Shown in pieces: positions 15,534 through 23,517 of a stretch of 28,748 nt of DNA; the stretch's first letter is position 1; the number at the start of each line of letters is the position of its first letter. Source of the stretch: Eubacteriales bacterium (GTDB lineage: Bacteria; Bacillota; Clostridia; Christensenellales; SZUA-584); NCBI GenBank assembly GCA_028711205.1, contig JAQTSP010000002.1:1-28748 (forward strand), written 5' to 3'. The position numbers were made by a program, and so were the translations under genes. The notes beneath the pieces were generated by a model. The model was given only the letters and a program-made list of their open reading frames with translations, had not been told where the DNA came from and did not search any database.

Positions 15534-16514
15534 TTGATAAGAAGAAGGCGGCGGTTGTCCGTCGAAAGCATCGTTTTCCTTGCCATTATCGTGTTTGTGC
15601 TGCTGGCTGTCATCTATCCTGCCGTTACCGTATTGATAAGACATGAACAAAAATCATTGGAAGAGATCGAAATCGAGATCGAACAGGAAAAGTACGTCAA
15701 CGTGTACATCGACGGCGGGGTGATAGAGATGCCGCTCGAAGAATATCTCGTTGGCGTTGTCGCGGCCGAGATGCCCGCGTCTTATGAACTTGAAGCGTTG
15801 AAAGCGCAGGCCGTGGCCGCAAGGACGTATACGCTTTACAAAATGAACAACGGCGGATGCGCCGCCCACGAAGGCGCGGACATCTGCACAGACAGCGGCC
15901 ATTGCCAGGCCTATATGACAGAGGAGGAGATGGCCGATTTCTGGGGCGACGATGCGGGCCTGTATCTTGAAAAAATACAGACGGCCGTCGCGTCGACAAG
16001 CGGTGAAGTGCTTTATTACAAGGGTGAAGAAATACAGGTTTTTTACCATGCGTGCTCGGGCGGGCAGACGGAAAACTGTGAAAACGTATATTCGCAGGTG
16101 CTGCCGTATCTCGTCAGCGTACAAAGCGAAGGCGAAGAGGCTTATTCCAACTTCTATGGCGAGGTCGCCGTCAGTTTCAAAGATTTCAAAAGCAAGATGG
16201 AGGCATATTCGCCAAGCATCGATATAGACGATGTTGCGTCATGCATAGAAGAGATCGTCCGGTATGAGAGCGGCCGTGTGGAGAGCATAGAGATAGGCGG
16301 CGAGGCGTTTACCGGCAGAGAGATCAGAGGGGTCTTTTCGCTGAACTCGGCGAATTTCACAATCGACATCTCGGGCGATACGATCACGTTTAATACCGTC
16401 GGATACGGGCACGGCGTCGGCATGAGCCAGTCGGGCGCCAATGCAATGGCCAAAGGCGGCGCAAGCTATGTCGATATTTTGACACACTACTATACCGGTG
16501 TCACAATAGAATAA
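15534..16514 (+). CDS. spoIID: Stage II sporulation protein D (peptidoglycan lytic transglycosylase)
   Basis: Membrane-anchored glycan-strand hydrolase of the mother cell that drives septal thinning and engulfment. It has 326 residues: one N-terminal membrane segment (about 11-34), then the SpoIID domain. The catalytic glutamate is E79 in GVVAAEMPASYELEALK. The zinc-binding set H112, C118 and C124 (HEGADICTDSGHC) is present, as described for the clostridial enzyme. The C-terminus has the family motif GYGHGVGMSQSGANAMA. The TTG start follows GGGAGGTGA by eight bases. It lies 44 bases after murA. It probably works with SpoIIM and SpoIIP, which are not in the window. Confidence 0.95.
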   Translation: MIRRRRRLSVESIVFLAIIVFVLLAVIYPAVTVLIRHEQKSLEEIEIEIEQEKYVNVYIDGGVIEMPLEEYLVGVVAAEMPASYELEALKAQAVAARTYTLYKMNNGGCAAHEGADICTDSGHCQAYMTEEEMADFWGDDAGLYLEKIQTAVASTSGEVLYYKGEEIQVFYHACSGGQTENCENVYSQVLPYLVSVQSEGEEAYSNFYGEVAVSFKDFKSKMEAYSPSIDIDDVASCIEEIVRYESGRVESIEIGGEAFTGREIRGVFSLNSANFTIDISGDTITFNTVGYGHGVGMSQSGANAMAKGGASYVDILTHYYTGVTIE

Positions 16515-16571
16515 CCTTCGTGATTTTAACGTTTTACACCTTATATTAATAAACGCAAATTTTTGATATTT

Positions 16572-16600
16572 GTATTTTTTTGTGCAAAATGGGGAATTAT
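16572..16600 (+). promoter_or_regulatory. Candidate sigma-F/sigma-G promoter of the spoIIQ-type gene
   Basis: GTATT (16572-16576), a 15-base spacer, then GGGAATTAT (16592-16600). This resembles the forespore sigma-F pattern GTATA-N15-GGnnAnAnT with one mismatch in each box. spoIIQ is sigma-F-dependent in B. subtilis. The predicted leader is only about 16 bases and contains the ribosome binding site. Confidence 0.45.
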
Positions 16601-16622
16601 TATAGCGTGGAGGTGTGAAACA

Positions 16623-17363
16623 ATGAATATTAAAAATATCAAAGACAAAATAACAAAAAAGATAAACAAGCAAAGCATAAAGGGTTTCTTTCAAAAACAG
16701 GGGCTGTATGTGCTCATTTTTTTGTGCGTTGTCGCGGCGGGCATCACGGCCATTATCGCATGGCCCAGTCCGAGTACAGATGAAGAGCAGTTAAGCGACT
16801 CTGACACGGGCGCGGCTGTGATCGAAGCGCCAACGCTTGAAGAAGAGCTGGCTGCAAGCGAGACAGCATCTGCCACCGTGACGCCCACAGCGACCGATGA
16901 GCCCGAAGAAGAAGCGCCGACAGACAATCAAGAAACGGTCGCAGCGAACAACGGCAGCGGCCAGGTCACGCTCAAGAAACCCGTGGATGGGCAGATCATC
17001 AATGAGTTTTCGGGAGATGCGCTTGTATATTTTGCATCGCTCAACATATGGGCAACACATAACGGCGTGGACATCCAGACAGAAAACGGCGCACCGGTTG
17101 TTGCCGCGCTTTCCGGCACGGTCACAGATGTGTATACGAACGCAGCCGATGGCGGCGTTGTTGTCATAACCCATTCTAGCACGGCAAAGACGGTGTATGC
17201 GGGACTTGGCGATATCGTTGTTGAAGAGGGAGACAAAGTCAATACCGGCGATGAGATAGCGGCCGTCGGCGAGATGCCCAAAGAGCTCGATCTGTCATAC
17301 CATCTGCATTTTGAATATATCGTTGACGGCATCTGGAAAGACCCGACGAAGTATTTCGGGTAA
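16623..17363 (+). CDS. spoIIQ: M23-family (LytM) peptidase, SpoIIQ-type
   Basis: Forespore membrane protein that pairs with mother-cell SpoIIIAH across the septum during engulfment. From ATG 16623 it has 246 residues: a basic cytoplasmic N-terminus, one membrane helix (about 28-46), an acidic Ala/Thr/Glu-rich linker (about 50-112), and a C-terminal M23 domain (about 115-246). The zinc site looks complete: H146 and D150 (THNGVD) and the HxH pair H227 and H229 (YHLHF). B. subtilis SpoIIQ lacks the first histidine, whereas clostridial proteins keep it. The start follows GGAGGTG, and the earlier in-frame start at 16563 has no ribosome binding site. Its position after spoIID supports the assignment; a general M23 endopeptidase is the alternative. 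Confidence 0.85.
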   Translation: MNIKNIKDKITKKINKQSIKGFFQKQGLYVLIFLCVVAAGITAIIAWPSPSTDEEQLSDSDTGAAVIEAPTLEEELAASETASATVTPTATDEPEEEAPTDNQETVAANNGSGQVTLKKPVDGQIINEFSGDALVYFASLNIWATHNGVDIQTENGAPVVAALSGTVTDVYTNAADGGVVVITHSSTAKTVYAGLGDIVVEEGDKVNTGDEIAAVGEMPKELDLSYHLHFEYIVDGIWKDPTKYFG

Positions 17364-17389
17364 TATGTACGACATGTAAAAAAACAGAT

Positions 17390-17420
17390 ACGGGAGCCAT
17401 ATAATATCCGGCTCCTGTTT
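17390..17420. terminator. Bidirectional rho-independent terminator
   Basis: Stem ACGGGAGCC / GGCTCCTGT (one G-T wobble) with an 11-base A+T loop. TTTATTATTAT follows on the plus strand, and a run of seven T lies five bases past the stem on the minus strand. It closes the spoIIQ unit on one side and the serS/zinc-ribbon unit on the other. Confidence 0.75.
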
Positions 17421-17456
17421 ATTATTATACGGGTCTTGAAAAGCCGCAGGAGGGTT

Positions 17457-17888
17457 TTATTCCGTCGCGACCGCGTCTGTCGGCTCCTCGAAAAGAGAGC
17501 TGAAATCGTCGGTCGGTTCGGGGTCTGTTGTCTGTATCGGTACCTCAGTCGGCGTCTCGGTCGGCGTCTCAGCCGGCGTCTCGGTCGGTACCATCGTTTC
17601 GACCGTTGTTGCTGCGGCGGTACTGTCCGGCGGCACGACCAGCAGCACGGCCATCACGATCAGCCCCATTACGATCAACGATCCGAGCACCGCGATAAGC
17701 GTGATAATGCTTTTCGAAAACGGCCTGCTGTCGTTGCCATCATCGTCTATTATCTGATACACCGGCGGAACATCGATCGTTATGCTTGACGGCGCCGCAT
17801 CCGTTTGCTGTCCTTCGAGCTTAGCGCCGCAATACTTGCATACCGCTACCCCGTCTTTATTCACATGCTTGCATTTTCCACAAATCAT
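17457..17888 (-). CDS. Zinc-ribbon membrane protein with Pro/Thr/Glu-rich tail
   Basis: Small protein of 143 residues with no assignable function. The N-terminus is a zinc ribbon (C3, C6, C17, C20; MICGKCKHVN...CKYCGAKL). A charged spacer follows, then one membrane helix (about 60-85) and an external low-complexity tail rich in PTE repeats (about 95-143). The start is ATG 17888, seven bases after GGAGG; an ATG at 17903 is less well placed. It lies 24 bases after serS without a visible terminator, so it is probably cotranscribed with serS. The layout of cytoplasmic zinc ribbon, membrane helix and disordered outer tail is common among unannotated Clostridia proteins. Confidence 0.8.
   Translation of the reverse strand: MICGKCKHVNKDGVAVCKYCGAKLEGQQTDAAPSSITIDVPPVYQIIDDDGNDSRPFSKSIITLIAVLGSLIVMGLIVMAVLLVVPPDSTAAATTVETMVPTETPAETPTETPTEVPIQTTDPEPTDDFSSLFEEPTDAVATE
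17548..17588. repeat. 12-bp tandem repeat coding for the Pro/Thr tail
   Basis: About 3.4 copies of GTCGGCGTCTCG with small changes between units. They encode TETP-type tetrapeptides in the outer tail of the zinc-ribbon protein. Confidence 0.75.
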
Positions 17889-17912
17889 CTTATGCCTCCG
17901 CATTTAAGGTGT

Positions 17913-19175
17913 CTATTTAATGACATCTGTTTTCATATAATCAAAAAGCGCGTCGGGTATATCGATACCGCCGTCCGCGCGCTGATAGTTTTCGAGTATC
18001 GCCGCCACCGTGCGCCCGACGGCCAGGCCGCTGCCGTTCAGCGTATGCACGTACTCAAGCTTTTTGCTGTTTTCGCTGCGGTATTTGATGTTGGCGCGCC
18101 TTGCCTGAAAATCAAGAAAGTTGGAGCATGAGGATATCTCGACATAACCGTTATAGCTTGGCATCCATACTTCGAGATCGTACGTTTTTGCGGATGAAAA
18201 ACCGAGGTCACCTGTGCATAGCTCGATCACGCGGTACGGCAATTTTAGCTTCTGCAGTATCTTCTCCGCGTCTGCTAAAAGGCTTTGAAGTTCCGCCTCG
18301 CTGTCTTTCGGCCGTGTGAACTTAACAAGTTCGACCTTGTTGAACTGGTGCTGGCGTATCAGGCCGCGCGTATCCCTGCCCGCGCTGCCCGCTTCGGAAC
18401 GGAAACACGCGCTGTACGCCGTATGGTATACGGGAAGGGTATCCATGACGCTTTCTCTGTACATGTTGGTCACAGGCACCTCGGCGGTCGGCACCAGGTA
18501 ATATTCCGTATTGCAGACGCGAAACGCATCCTCCTCGAACTTGGGCAGCTGGCCTGTCCCCACCATCGAATCGCGGTGCACCATAAACGGCGGAAACACC
18601 TCGATGTAATTTCCTTCAAGCGTATGCGTATCGATCATGAAGCTGATAAGCGAACGCTCAAGACGGCTGCCAAGCCCTTTGTAGAATGTAAACCGCGCGC
18701 CCGTTACCTTGGCGGCCGTTTCAAAATCAAGTATGCCAAGCGCCGTGCCGATATCCCAATGGGCAAGCAGAGGGAATTCAAAAGCTCTCGGCGTGCCCCA
18801 TTTTTTGATTTCTTTGTTGCCTGCGCCGCTTGTGCCGACGGGAACTCCCTCCAGCGGCACATTTGGCGTGGACATCAGTATGCCCGCCATTTCTTCTTCA
18901 ACAGAGCCAAGGCTTGCGTCTATGGCTTTAATATCATCAGCGACCTGTTTCATTCCCTGTAAAAGCGGCGACACGTCTTTGCCTGCTTTTTTCATAGCGG
19001 GTATCGTTTTTGAAGCATCGTTGCGGCGCGCCTTGAGCGCCTCCGCCTCGACGATCAGCCTTCTCCTCTCTTCATCGAGCAGCAGCACTCTCTCCACGAC
19101 GCCGGTGACGCCTCTCTTCTCAAGTCCGTTTTTTATTTCTTCCGGGTTGTTCCGCATTCTCTTAATATCCAGCAT
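17913..19175 (-). CDS. serS: Seryl-tRNA synthetase
   Basis: Class II synthetase charging tRNA-Ser, 420 residues from ATG 19175. It has the N-terminal coiled-coil arm that grips the tRNA long arm (about 25-100), TAEVPVTN, motif 2 CFRSEAGSAGRDTRGLIRQH, and motif 3 NGSGLAVGRTVAAILENYQ. ATG 19175 gives the usual MLDIKRMRNNPE beginning and has AGAGGTAG before it; the in-frame ATG at 19196 is unlikely. No T-box leader was seen upstream; instead a plain sigma-A promoter fits. It lies downstream of argS in the same direction. Confidence 0.97.
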   Translation of the reverse strand: MLDIKRMRNNPEEIKNGLEKRGVTGVVERVLLLDEERRRLIVEAEALKARRNDASKTIPAMKKAGKDVSPLLQGMKQVADDIKAIDASLGSVEEEMAGILMSTPNVPLEGVPVGTSGAGNKEIKKWGTPRAFEFPLLAHWDIGTALGILDFETAAKVTGARFTFYKGLGSRLERSLISFMIDTHTLEGNYIEVFPPFMVHRDSMVGTGQLPKFEEDAFRVCNTEYYLVPTAEVPVTNMYRESVMDTLPVYHTAYSACFRSEAGSAGRDTRGLIRQHQFNKVELVKFTRPKDSEAELQSLLADAEKILQKLKLPYRVIELCTGDLGFSSAKTYDLEVWMPSYNGYVEISSCSNFLDFQARRANIKYRSENSKKLEYVHTLNGSGLAVGRTVAAILENYQRADGGIDIPDALFDYMKTDVIK

Positions 19176-19207
19176 ATCTACCTCTGTCGTCATCAATCTT
19201 AAGCTTT

Positions 19208-19236
19208 ATTATCTCACAAAAATATCCAATCGGCAA
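19208..19236 (-). promoter_or_regulatory. Promoter of serS
   Basis: Minus-strand -35 TTGCCG (19231-19236), 17-base spacer, -10 GATAAT (19208-19213). It lies just upstream of the serS start and after the candidate argS terminator. Confidence 0.55.
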
Positions 19237-19280
19237 TAACGGGTATGCTTTTTACACAAAAAAAGAAACCCTGATATCGT

Positions 19281-19312
19281 GAAAAAGCACAGTCCGGCCG
19301 TTTATCACTGTG
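19281..19312 (-). terminator. Weak candidate terminator after argS
   Basis: Minus-strand stem CACAGT / ACTGTG with a 13-base loop containing CGGCCG, followed by CTTTTTC. It lies about 25 bases after the argS stop. The short stem makes it uncertain. Confidence 0.4.
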
Positions 19313-19335
19313 ACAAGACACGCAAACGAATACCG

Positions 19336-21033
19336 CTACATTCTGTCGGGAGCACCGACGCCGATAAGGCCAAGGCCTGTCTTTATGACCGTTTTTACAC
19401 AGTCCGCCAGTAGCAGCCGCGCGGCGGTGGCCTGCCTGTCGTCGCTTATGATCCTGTGCTCGTAATAGAACCTGTTCATCGCTTTGGCAAGCTCTGTCAC
19501 ATGCTTCGTGATCATGTACGGCTCGTTTCTGTCGCACGCTTTTTGCACCGTGTCCGGGAAAGCGTACAGCAGCTTCGCGACCGCAAACGCTTCTTTGTTG
19601 TCAAGCGCGGCAAAATCTTTTTGCTCAGCCGTATAATCAAAGTCCGCGCGCCGAAGAAGGCTTGCGCACCGCGCATGCGTATACTGCACATACGGCCCGG
19701 TCTCGCCGTCGAAATTCAGCACACGGTCGAACGAGAACGTGATGTCCTTGATGCGTGCAGACGAAAGCGTATCAAACACGACGGCGCCGACGCCGACCGT
19801 TTTTGCGACGTCCTCTTTATTCTCGAGCCCCGGCGATTTTTCTTTGATGATTAAGAGCGTTTTTTCCACGGCTTTGTCGAGCACGTCCTGAAGGAAGACC
19901 ACATTGCCTTTTCTTGTGGACAATGTGCCGCCCTCGAGTGATACCATGCCGAAAGCCACGTGCTCCAAGTCCTTTGCCCATTCATGTCCCATCAGCTCGA
20001 CAACCTTGAACAATTGTTTGAAATGCAGGTTCTGCTGATACGCGACAACATACAGGCATTTGTGGAAACCGTACGTGTTTTTTCTGTAAAACGCGGCGGC
20101 CAGATCGCGCGTGGCATACAGCGTCGCCCCGTCGGATTTGAGTATGATACACGGCGGCAGGTCGTACTCATCGAGCCTCACGACATACGCGCCGTCCGAG
20201 AACTCCAGAAGGTTTTTTTGTTTCAGTTCGTCAATGACCGGCTGCATCTTGTCGTTATAAAAGCTCTCGCCGTCATAGCTGTCAAATGTGATGCCAAGCA
20301 TGTCGTATATCGCGCTGACTTCTCTCAGCGTCAGCTGTTTGAACCAATTGAATATCTCGAGCGCTTCAGCGTCGCCGTCCTCTATTTTTTTGAACCATGC
20401 GCGCCCCAGTTCGTCGAGGTACTTATCTTTCTCTGCCTCTTCGTGAAACCGGACGTACAGCTCGAGCATCGCGGATATCGAGTTTTTTTCGATATCCTCC
20501 TTGTTGCCCCACATTTTATAGGCCGCGATCAGCCTGCCAAACTGCGTGCCCCAGTCGCCGAGATGGTTGATACCAATCGGTTTATATCCCAAGAACTGAT
20601 ATATCTTGTAAAGCGAATGACCAATGACGGTCGTGGACAGATGCCCGATATGGAAAGGTTTTGCAATGTTGACCGACGAATAATCGATGCAAACGACACG
20701 GCCGGCGCCAATACCGCTGCCACCGAAAGCGCCGCCCTGTTGTTTTACGTCTAAAAGGACATCCCTGATATAATACTGCTGGTCAAGAAAAAAATTGATA
20801 TAAGCGCCCACGATCTTTTTCCCCGAAATAAACGCGGGCAGTTTCAGTTTCTTGTCAATGTCGGCAGCGATCGTGGCCGGCGCTTTTTTCAAGACCCTGG
20901 CCAACCGGAAGCATGGGAATGCATAATCACCCATCTCCGTATCGGCGGGAACCTCGATCATGGGCAGGATATCTTCGGCCGGAATATTTGCGGCGCCGGC
21001 GACCGCACGGGCCAACTCTTCTCTGTAATCCAT
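19336..21033 (-). CDS. argS: Arginyl-tRNA synthetase
   Basis: Class I synthetase charging tRNA-Arg, 565 residues. The HIGH motif is HIGH at 128-131 in IAKPFHIGHLSTT, and the KMSKS equivalent is STRKG in LEGGTLSTRKGNVV. An N-terminal Add-1-type domain (about 1-90) precedes the catalytic core, and the C-terminal DALR anticodon-binding domain ends in GLGLIGVGAPDRM. ATG 21033 follows AAAGGTG by eight bases. It has its own promoter at 21068-21096. Confidence 0.97.
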   Translation of the reverse strand: MDYREELARAVAGAANIPAEDILPMIEVPADTEMGDYAFPCFRLARVLKKAPATIAADIDKKLKLPAFISGKKIVGAYINFFLDQQYYIRDVLLDVKQQGGAFGGSGIGAGRVVCIDYSSVNIAKPFHIGHLSTTVIGHSLYKIYQFLGYKPIGINHLGDWGTQFGRLIAAYKMWGNKEDIEKNSISAMLELYVRFHEEAEKDKYLDELGRAWFKKIEDGDAEALEIFNWFKQLTLREVSAIYDMLGITFDSYDGESFYNDKMQPVIDELKQKNLLEFSDGAYVVRLDEYDLPPCIILKSDGATLYATRDLAAAFYRKNTYGFHKCLYVVAYQQNLHFKQLFKVVELMGHEWAKDLEHVAFGMVSLEGGTLSTRKGNVVFLQDVLDKAVEKTLLIIKEKSPGLENKEDVAKTVGVGAVVFDTLSSARIKDITFSFDRVLNFDGETGPYVQYTHARCASLLRRADFDYTAEQKDFAALDNKEAFAVAKLLYAFPDTVQKACDRNEPYMITKHVTELAKAMNRFYYEHRIISDDRQATAARLLLADCVKTVIKTGLGLIGVGAPDRM

Positions 21034-21067
21034 TAAGACGCACCTTTCTAACTCGGTATCCTAAGAG

Positions 21068-21096
21068 AATATACCACATGCCGGGATGATTATCAA
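21068..21096 (-). promoter_or_regulatory. Promoter of argS
   Basis: Minus-strand -35 TTGATA (21091-21096), 17-base spacer, -10 TATATT (21068-21073) with an extended TG one base before it. Each box matches the consensus in five of six positions. The leader to the argS ATG is about 30 bases. Confidence 0.7.
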
Positions 21097-21133
21097 CGCA
21101 TTAAAAAGAGAATATGAGCGATAAAAATATGGC

Positions 21134-22213
21134 TTATTCAATCAGCAGCGCGTCCTGCATGAGTATAACGCCGATATCATTTGCTTTTTCCCACACCAGC
21201 GAATCAAATTCCGCGTCATCATGCGGCAAGCTCGTGCCGTCCGACGGCGTCAGTTCGATGCAAAAGCCCGGCTTTTCAAATGCGAGACGAAACCAGTTCT
21301 CGAAACCCGCCCCATAAACAGCCGGGTCTTCGGATGGCGGCATGATATCATATCCCGTTGATAACGACAGATCCTGCGCGATCATTTGCGCATCATCGAT
21401 CAATCCGGCCGTACCGCTGTCCGCCCAATAAATGATCTCCCCTTTCGCATGAAAAGACGCCGCCAGTAAAAAATCGTTGTTTTGGCACAGGCGCATCATG
21501 GCGACCACTTCAGGCTCCGTTGCGCTGTCTTCTCCTTTGTACATTTCCGAGCTCGGCACAAAAGTGCTGCTTGCTTTTATTTCCCAATAACAGGGATACT
21601 GCCTGTTTAAATCGACGCCGTTGATATTGGCTTTCCATTCCGCATACGTTTCTTGCAGCATCACCATGTTTGAAACCGCCTCAACATCAGACACACTGTC
21701 TTTTCCGTTGATCACGAGATTGACGCCGTCCGGGTTGAGCATCGGCACAACATAGACGGTGACTTTATTAAGCAGGCTTTCAATATCATAACCGTCAAAC
21801 ATGGCGCCTGTTGCAAACGCATACATATACTTATCGATCATATTCATCAGATAGCTCGAGCTTATATATTCCCTTGCGTGGTGGCTGCCGACGAGCAGCA
21901 GCTTCTTTTCACCGATACCCATTTTGATCAGTGTGATGTCGCGTCCTTCCACAGAGTTCCCGATGCTGCTGACATCAATATAATCATCATACATATCTTC
22001 AAGCCGGGCGGCATCCCGCGTCATCATCTCATACGTGTATGGCTGATACGGATCGACAACGTATTCCGGCTGTACGGCCTGTTCACCCAAAAAAGGCAAG
22101 CCCGCCGATTGCTGCGGTGTTTGCCCGGCTTCTTGCAGGTCATTGTTTGCCCGCGAACATGCGCCAAGCAGAAAGCATAGTATTATTAACGTAACGGCCA
22201 TTGCTTTTTTCAT
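21134..22213 (-). CDS. M14-family zinc carboxypeptidase lipoprotein
   Basis: Secreted, lipid-anchored metallopeptidase of 359 residues. The signal peptide ends at lipobox LLGAC (C19), followed by a low-complexity spacer to about residue 50. The M14 zinc ligands are H112 and E115 (HHAREYIS) and H255 (SFHAKGEIIYW). Substrate-binding N203-R204 (DLNRQYP) and catalytic E320 (CIELTPSDG) are present, with family landmark VPMLNPDGVNL. Relatives include gamma-D-glutamyl-diaminopimelate endopeptidases, which cut cell-wall peptides, so a role in wall recycling or spore-wall metabolism is plausible but unproven. The ribosome binding site (TTGGGA) is weak. It precedes argS by 100 bases, but argS has its own promoter. 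Confidence 0.9.
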   Translation of the reverse strand: MKKAMAVTLIILCFLLGACSRANNDLQEAGQTPQQSAGLPFLGEQAVQPEYVVDPYQPYTYEMMTRDAARLEDMYDDYIDVSSIGNSVEGRDITLIKMGIGEKKLLLVGSHHAREYISSSYLMNMIDKYMYAFATGAMFDGYDIESLLNKVTVYVVPMLNPDGVNLVINGKDSVSDVEAVSNMVMLQETYAEWKANINGVDLNRQYPCYWEIKASSTFVPSSEMYKGEDSATEPEVVAMMRLCQNNDFLLAASFHAKGEIIYWADSGTAGLIDDAQMIAQDLSLSTGYDIMPPSEDPAVYGAGFENWFRLAFEKPGFCIELTPSDGTSLPHDDAEFDSLVWEKANDIGVILMQDALLIE

Positions 22214-22394
22214 TGTTTCCCAATTCTTTCTTCTAAGAAGTGCCGCTTTTTTATTACACTCAGCCGCATATTCTTTTATCGACTTATTTAATCATATTAT
22301 AGCATATGACAACTTTTTACATGCTGCAAGTTTTTTTTATAAAATTTTCTGATAAACATTCCGAATATCTGCTTGAATTTAATAACCCAAATGA

Positions 22395-22422
22395 CATTTA
22401 ATAATAGATGCGTCATTAAATG
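22395..22422. promoter_or_regulatory. Inverted repeat upstream of the GreA-like operon promoter
   Basis: CATTTAAT and ATTAAATG separated by 12 bases, ending 16 bases before the -35 box. The position suits an activator or a regulator binding site. No family was recognised. Confidence 0.4.
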
Positions 22423-22438
22423 GTAATGCAATCCAGTA

Positions 22439-22467
22439 TTGACAAATGATAGTTATTGTTATAAAAT
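22439..22467 (+). promoter_or_regulatory. Promoter of the GreA/Rnk-like operon
   Basis: Perfect -35 TTGACA (22439-22444), 17-base spacer, -10 TAAAAT (22462-22467). Transcription would start near 22474, leaving an 80-base leader before the first gene. This strong sigma-A-type promoter is the only convincing one before the three genes. Confidence 0.75.
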
Positions 22468-22556
22468 ATTCTTGTTGAGAATGATATGAATGTTGAAGGC
22501 ATTTCGTTTATACTACGAGGTGTCTTTTACTATGATAAGCGGCAGAAAGGGAAAAG

Positions 22557-23018
22557 ATGGCAATACAGGTGACAAAAGAAATATATAGCTTTCTTGTGCA
22601 GCATATTTTGGATATGCGGGATAGAAAAATAAGCATTGCGAATAATTTTTCTATGGATTATGAAAAGTATGTTAATATTCTAAGTTTTTTAAATTCTTAT
22701 ATTAAAAGTGTTGAAGCATTTTTAGAAAAAGTCGACATTATTAACGGAGTACATACACCGCCTTTTGTTATTATCGGGAGCGTTGTGGAAGTTCTGGATA
22801 TGAGGCAAAAAAAGCATTCGTTTATTATTATGGCACCAGGAAAAAGCAGTAGATATGACCAGGCAAATGATGGCTATGAAACGCTGTCCTGCCTTTCGGA
22901 TGCTGGCAGGTCTTTGCTTTTAAAGAAGCGCGGGCAAGAATTGACAATTAATAAACCGGATGGCCAACTGGTTGGAACAATAGAACGAATCTGTTTTAAT
23001 ATGGAGGGAACATATTGA
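22557..23018 (+). CDS. Divergent GreA/GreB-like protein, first of three
   Basis: 153 residues, the length of GreA (158). The N-terminal part (about 5-65) looks like a helical hairpin ending FLEKVDII. The C-terminal part (about 69-146) follows the GreA/Rnk C-domain pattern: PFVIIGSVVEVLD, then a hydrophobic strand, LSCLSDAGRSLLLKKRGQELTI and LVGTIERI (compare GSTV, SPlGrALLGk and GDeV in GreA). At the hairpin tip, where GreA reads GDLSEN, this protein reads NNFSMD, so both acidic residues needed for transcript cleavage appear to be lost (alignment by eye). It overlaps the next gene by TTGA. ATG 22557 follows AAAGGGA. It probably binds the RNA polymerase secondary channel without cleavage activity. 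Confidence 0.7.
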   Translation: MAIQVTKEIYSFLVQHILDMRDRKISIANNFSMDYEKYVNILSFLNSYIKSVEAFLEKVDIINGVHTPPFVIIGSVVEVLDMRQKKHSFIIMAPGKSSRYDQANDGYETLSCLSDAGRSLLLKKRGQELTINKPDGQLVGTIERICFNMEGTY

Positions 23019-23479
23019 AGATTTTGTTACACAAATCATCATATGAAAAACTGATAAAACAGGTTTTGTATATTGAAGAGAACATGGATGGTTTGTTGGA
23101 TACGTGCTTGAGAAACGAGGATTTTTCTTCAGCAGAAAAAGCGAGACGTTTTTTTATGAACTATATCAATAGAATAGAGTCGCTTTTTAAAGAACTGCAG
23201 GTTGTCGATAATATGAAGACACAAATAGATTCTCAAGTGAATCTCTTGCCTTTTATTGTTGTGGACAGCCATTTTACGCTTAGCGATAAGGAAAATAGGC
23301 GATATTTTTGCCATCTGTCTTATGATAATATTTGGGACCGTAAGAACCCCACTGTTCAACTGTTTTTTCTATCTGAAACCGGGCTCCGGCTGCTTTCCAA
23401 GGAAGGTGGGCATACTGTTTATGTAGACATAGGCCTGGGAGCTTCAAAATATACAATTAGTTCTATAAGAATAATTTAA
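23015..23479 (+). CDS. Divergent GreA/GreB-like protein, second of three
   Basis: 154 residues with the same two-part plan as its upstream neighbour but little identity to it. A helical N-terminus (about 8-65) ends ESLFKELQVVD. A C-terminal domain (about 78-154) includes LPFIVVDSHFTLSD, FFLSETGLRLLSKEGGHTVYV and YTISSIRII. The hairpin-tip equivalent reads EDFSSA against GDLSEN in GreA, which would keep the first acidic residue and lose the second. The usual glycine before SxV in the C-domain is replaced (VVDSHF), so this is the most divergent of the three. The TTG start overlaps the previous stop and follows GGAGGG by six bases, indicating translational coupling. The family link is by pattern and context. 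Confidence 0.6.
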   Translation: MKILLHKSSYEKLIKQVLYIEENMDGLLDTCLRNEDFSSAEKARRFFMNYINRIESLFKELQVVDNMKTQIDSQVNLLPFIVVDSHFTLSDKENRRYFCHLSYDNIWDRKNPTVQLFFLSETGLRLLSKEGGHTVYVDIGLGASKYTISSIRII

Positions 23480-23517
23480 TTAAAACATTATATTTAACAT
23501 TTTTTGAGGTGGTTAAA

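Larger units (their letters stand above)
22214..22556. other. Divergent intergenic region between the peptidase and the GreA-like operon
   Basis: 343 A+T-rich bases. On the minus strand a perfect TATAAT at 22296-22301 may be the -10 box of the peptidase gene, but it lacks a good -35. On the plus strand lie an 8-bp inverted repeat (22395-22422), the GreA-like operon promoter (22439-22467) and an 80-base leader. The leader contains a possible 28-codon frame (22486-22572). No larger gene was found. Confidence 0.6.

Noticed and set aside
18285..18962. 225-codon plus-strand frame inside serS
   Set aside because: Antisense shadow of the synthetase with no recognisable domain.
19197..19335. T-box riboswitch before serS
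   Set aside because: The space is about 160 bases, contains no T-box consensus or specifier-stem layout, and holds a plain promoter instead.
19960..20754. 264-codon plus-strand frame inside argS
   Set aside because: It lies fully antisense to argS, is rich in Arg and Val as expected of a shadow frame, and has no ribosome binding site.
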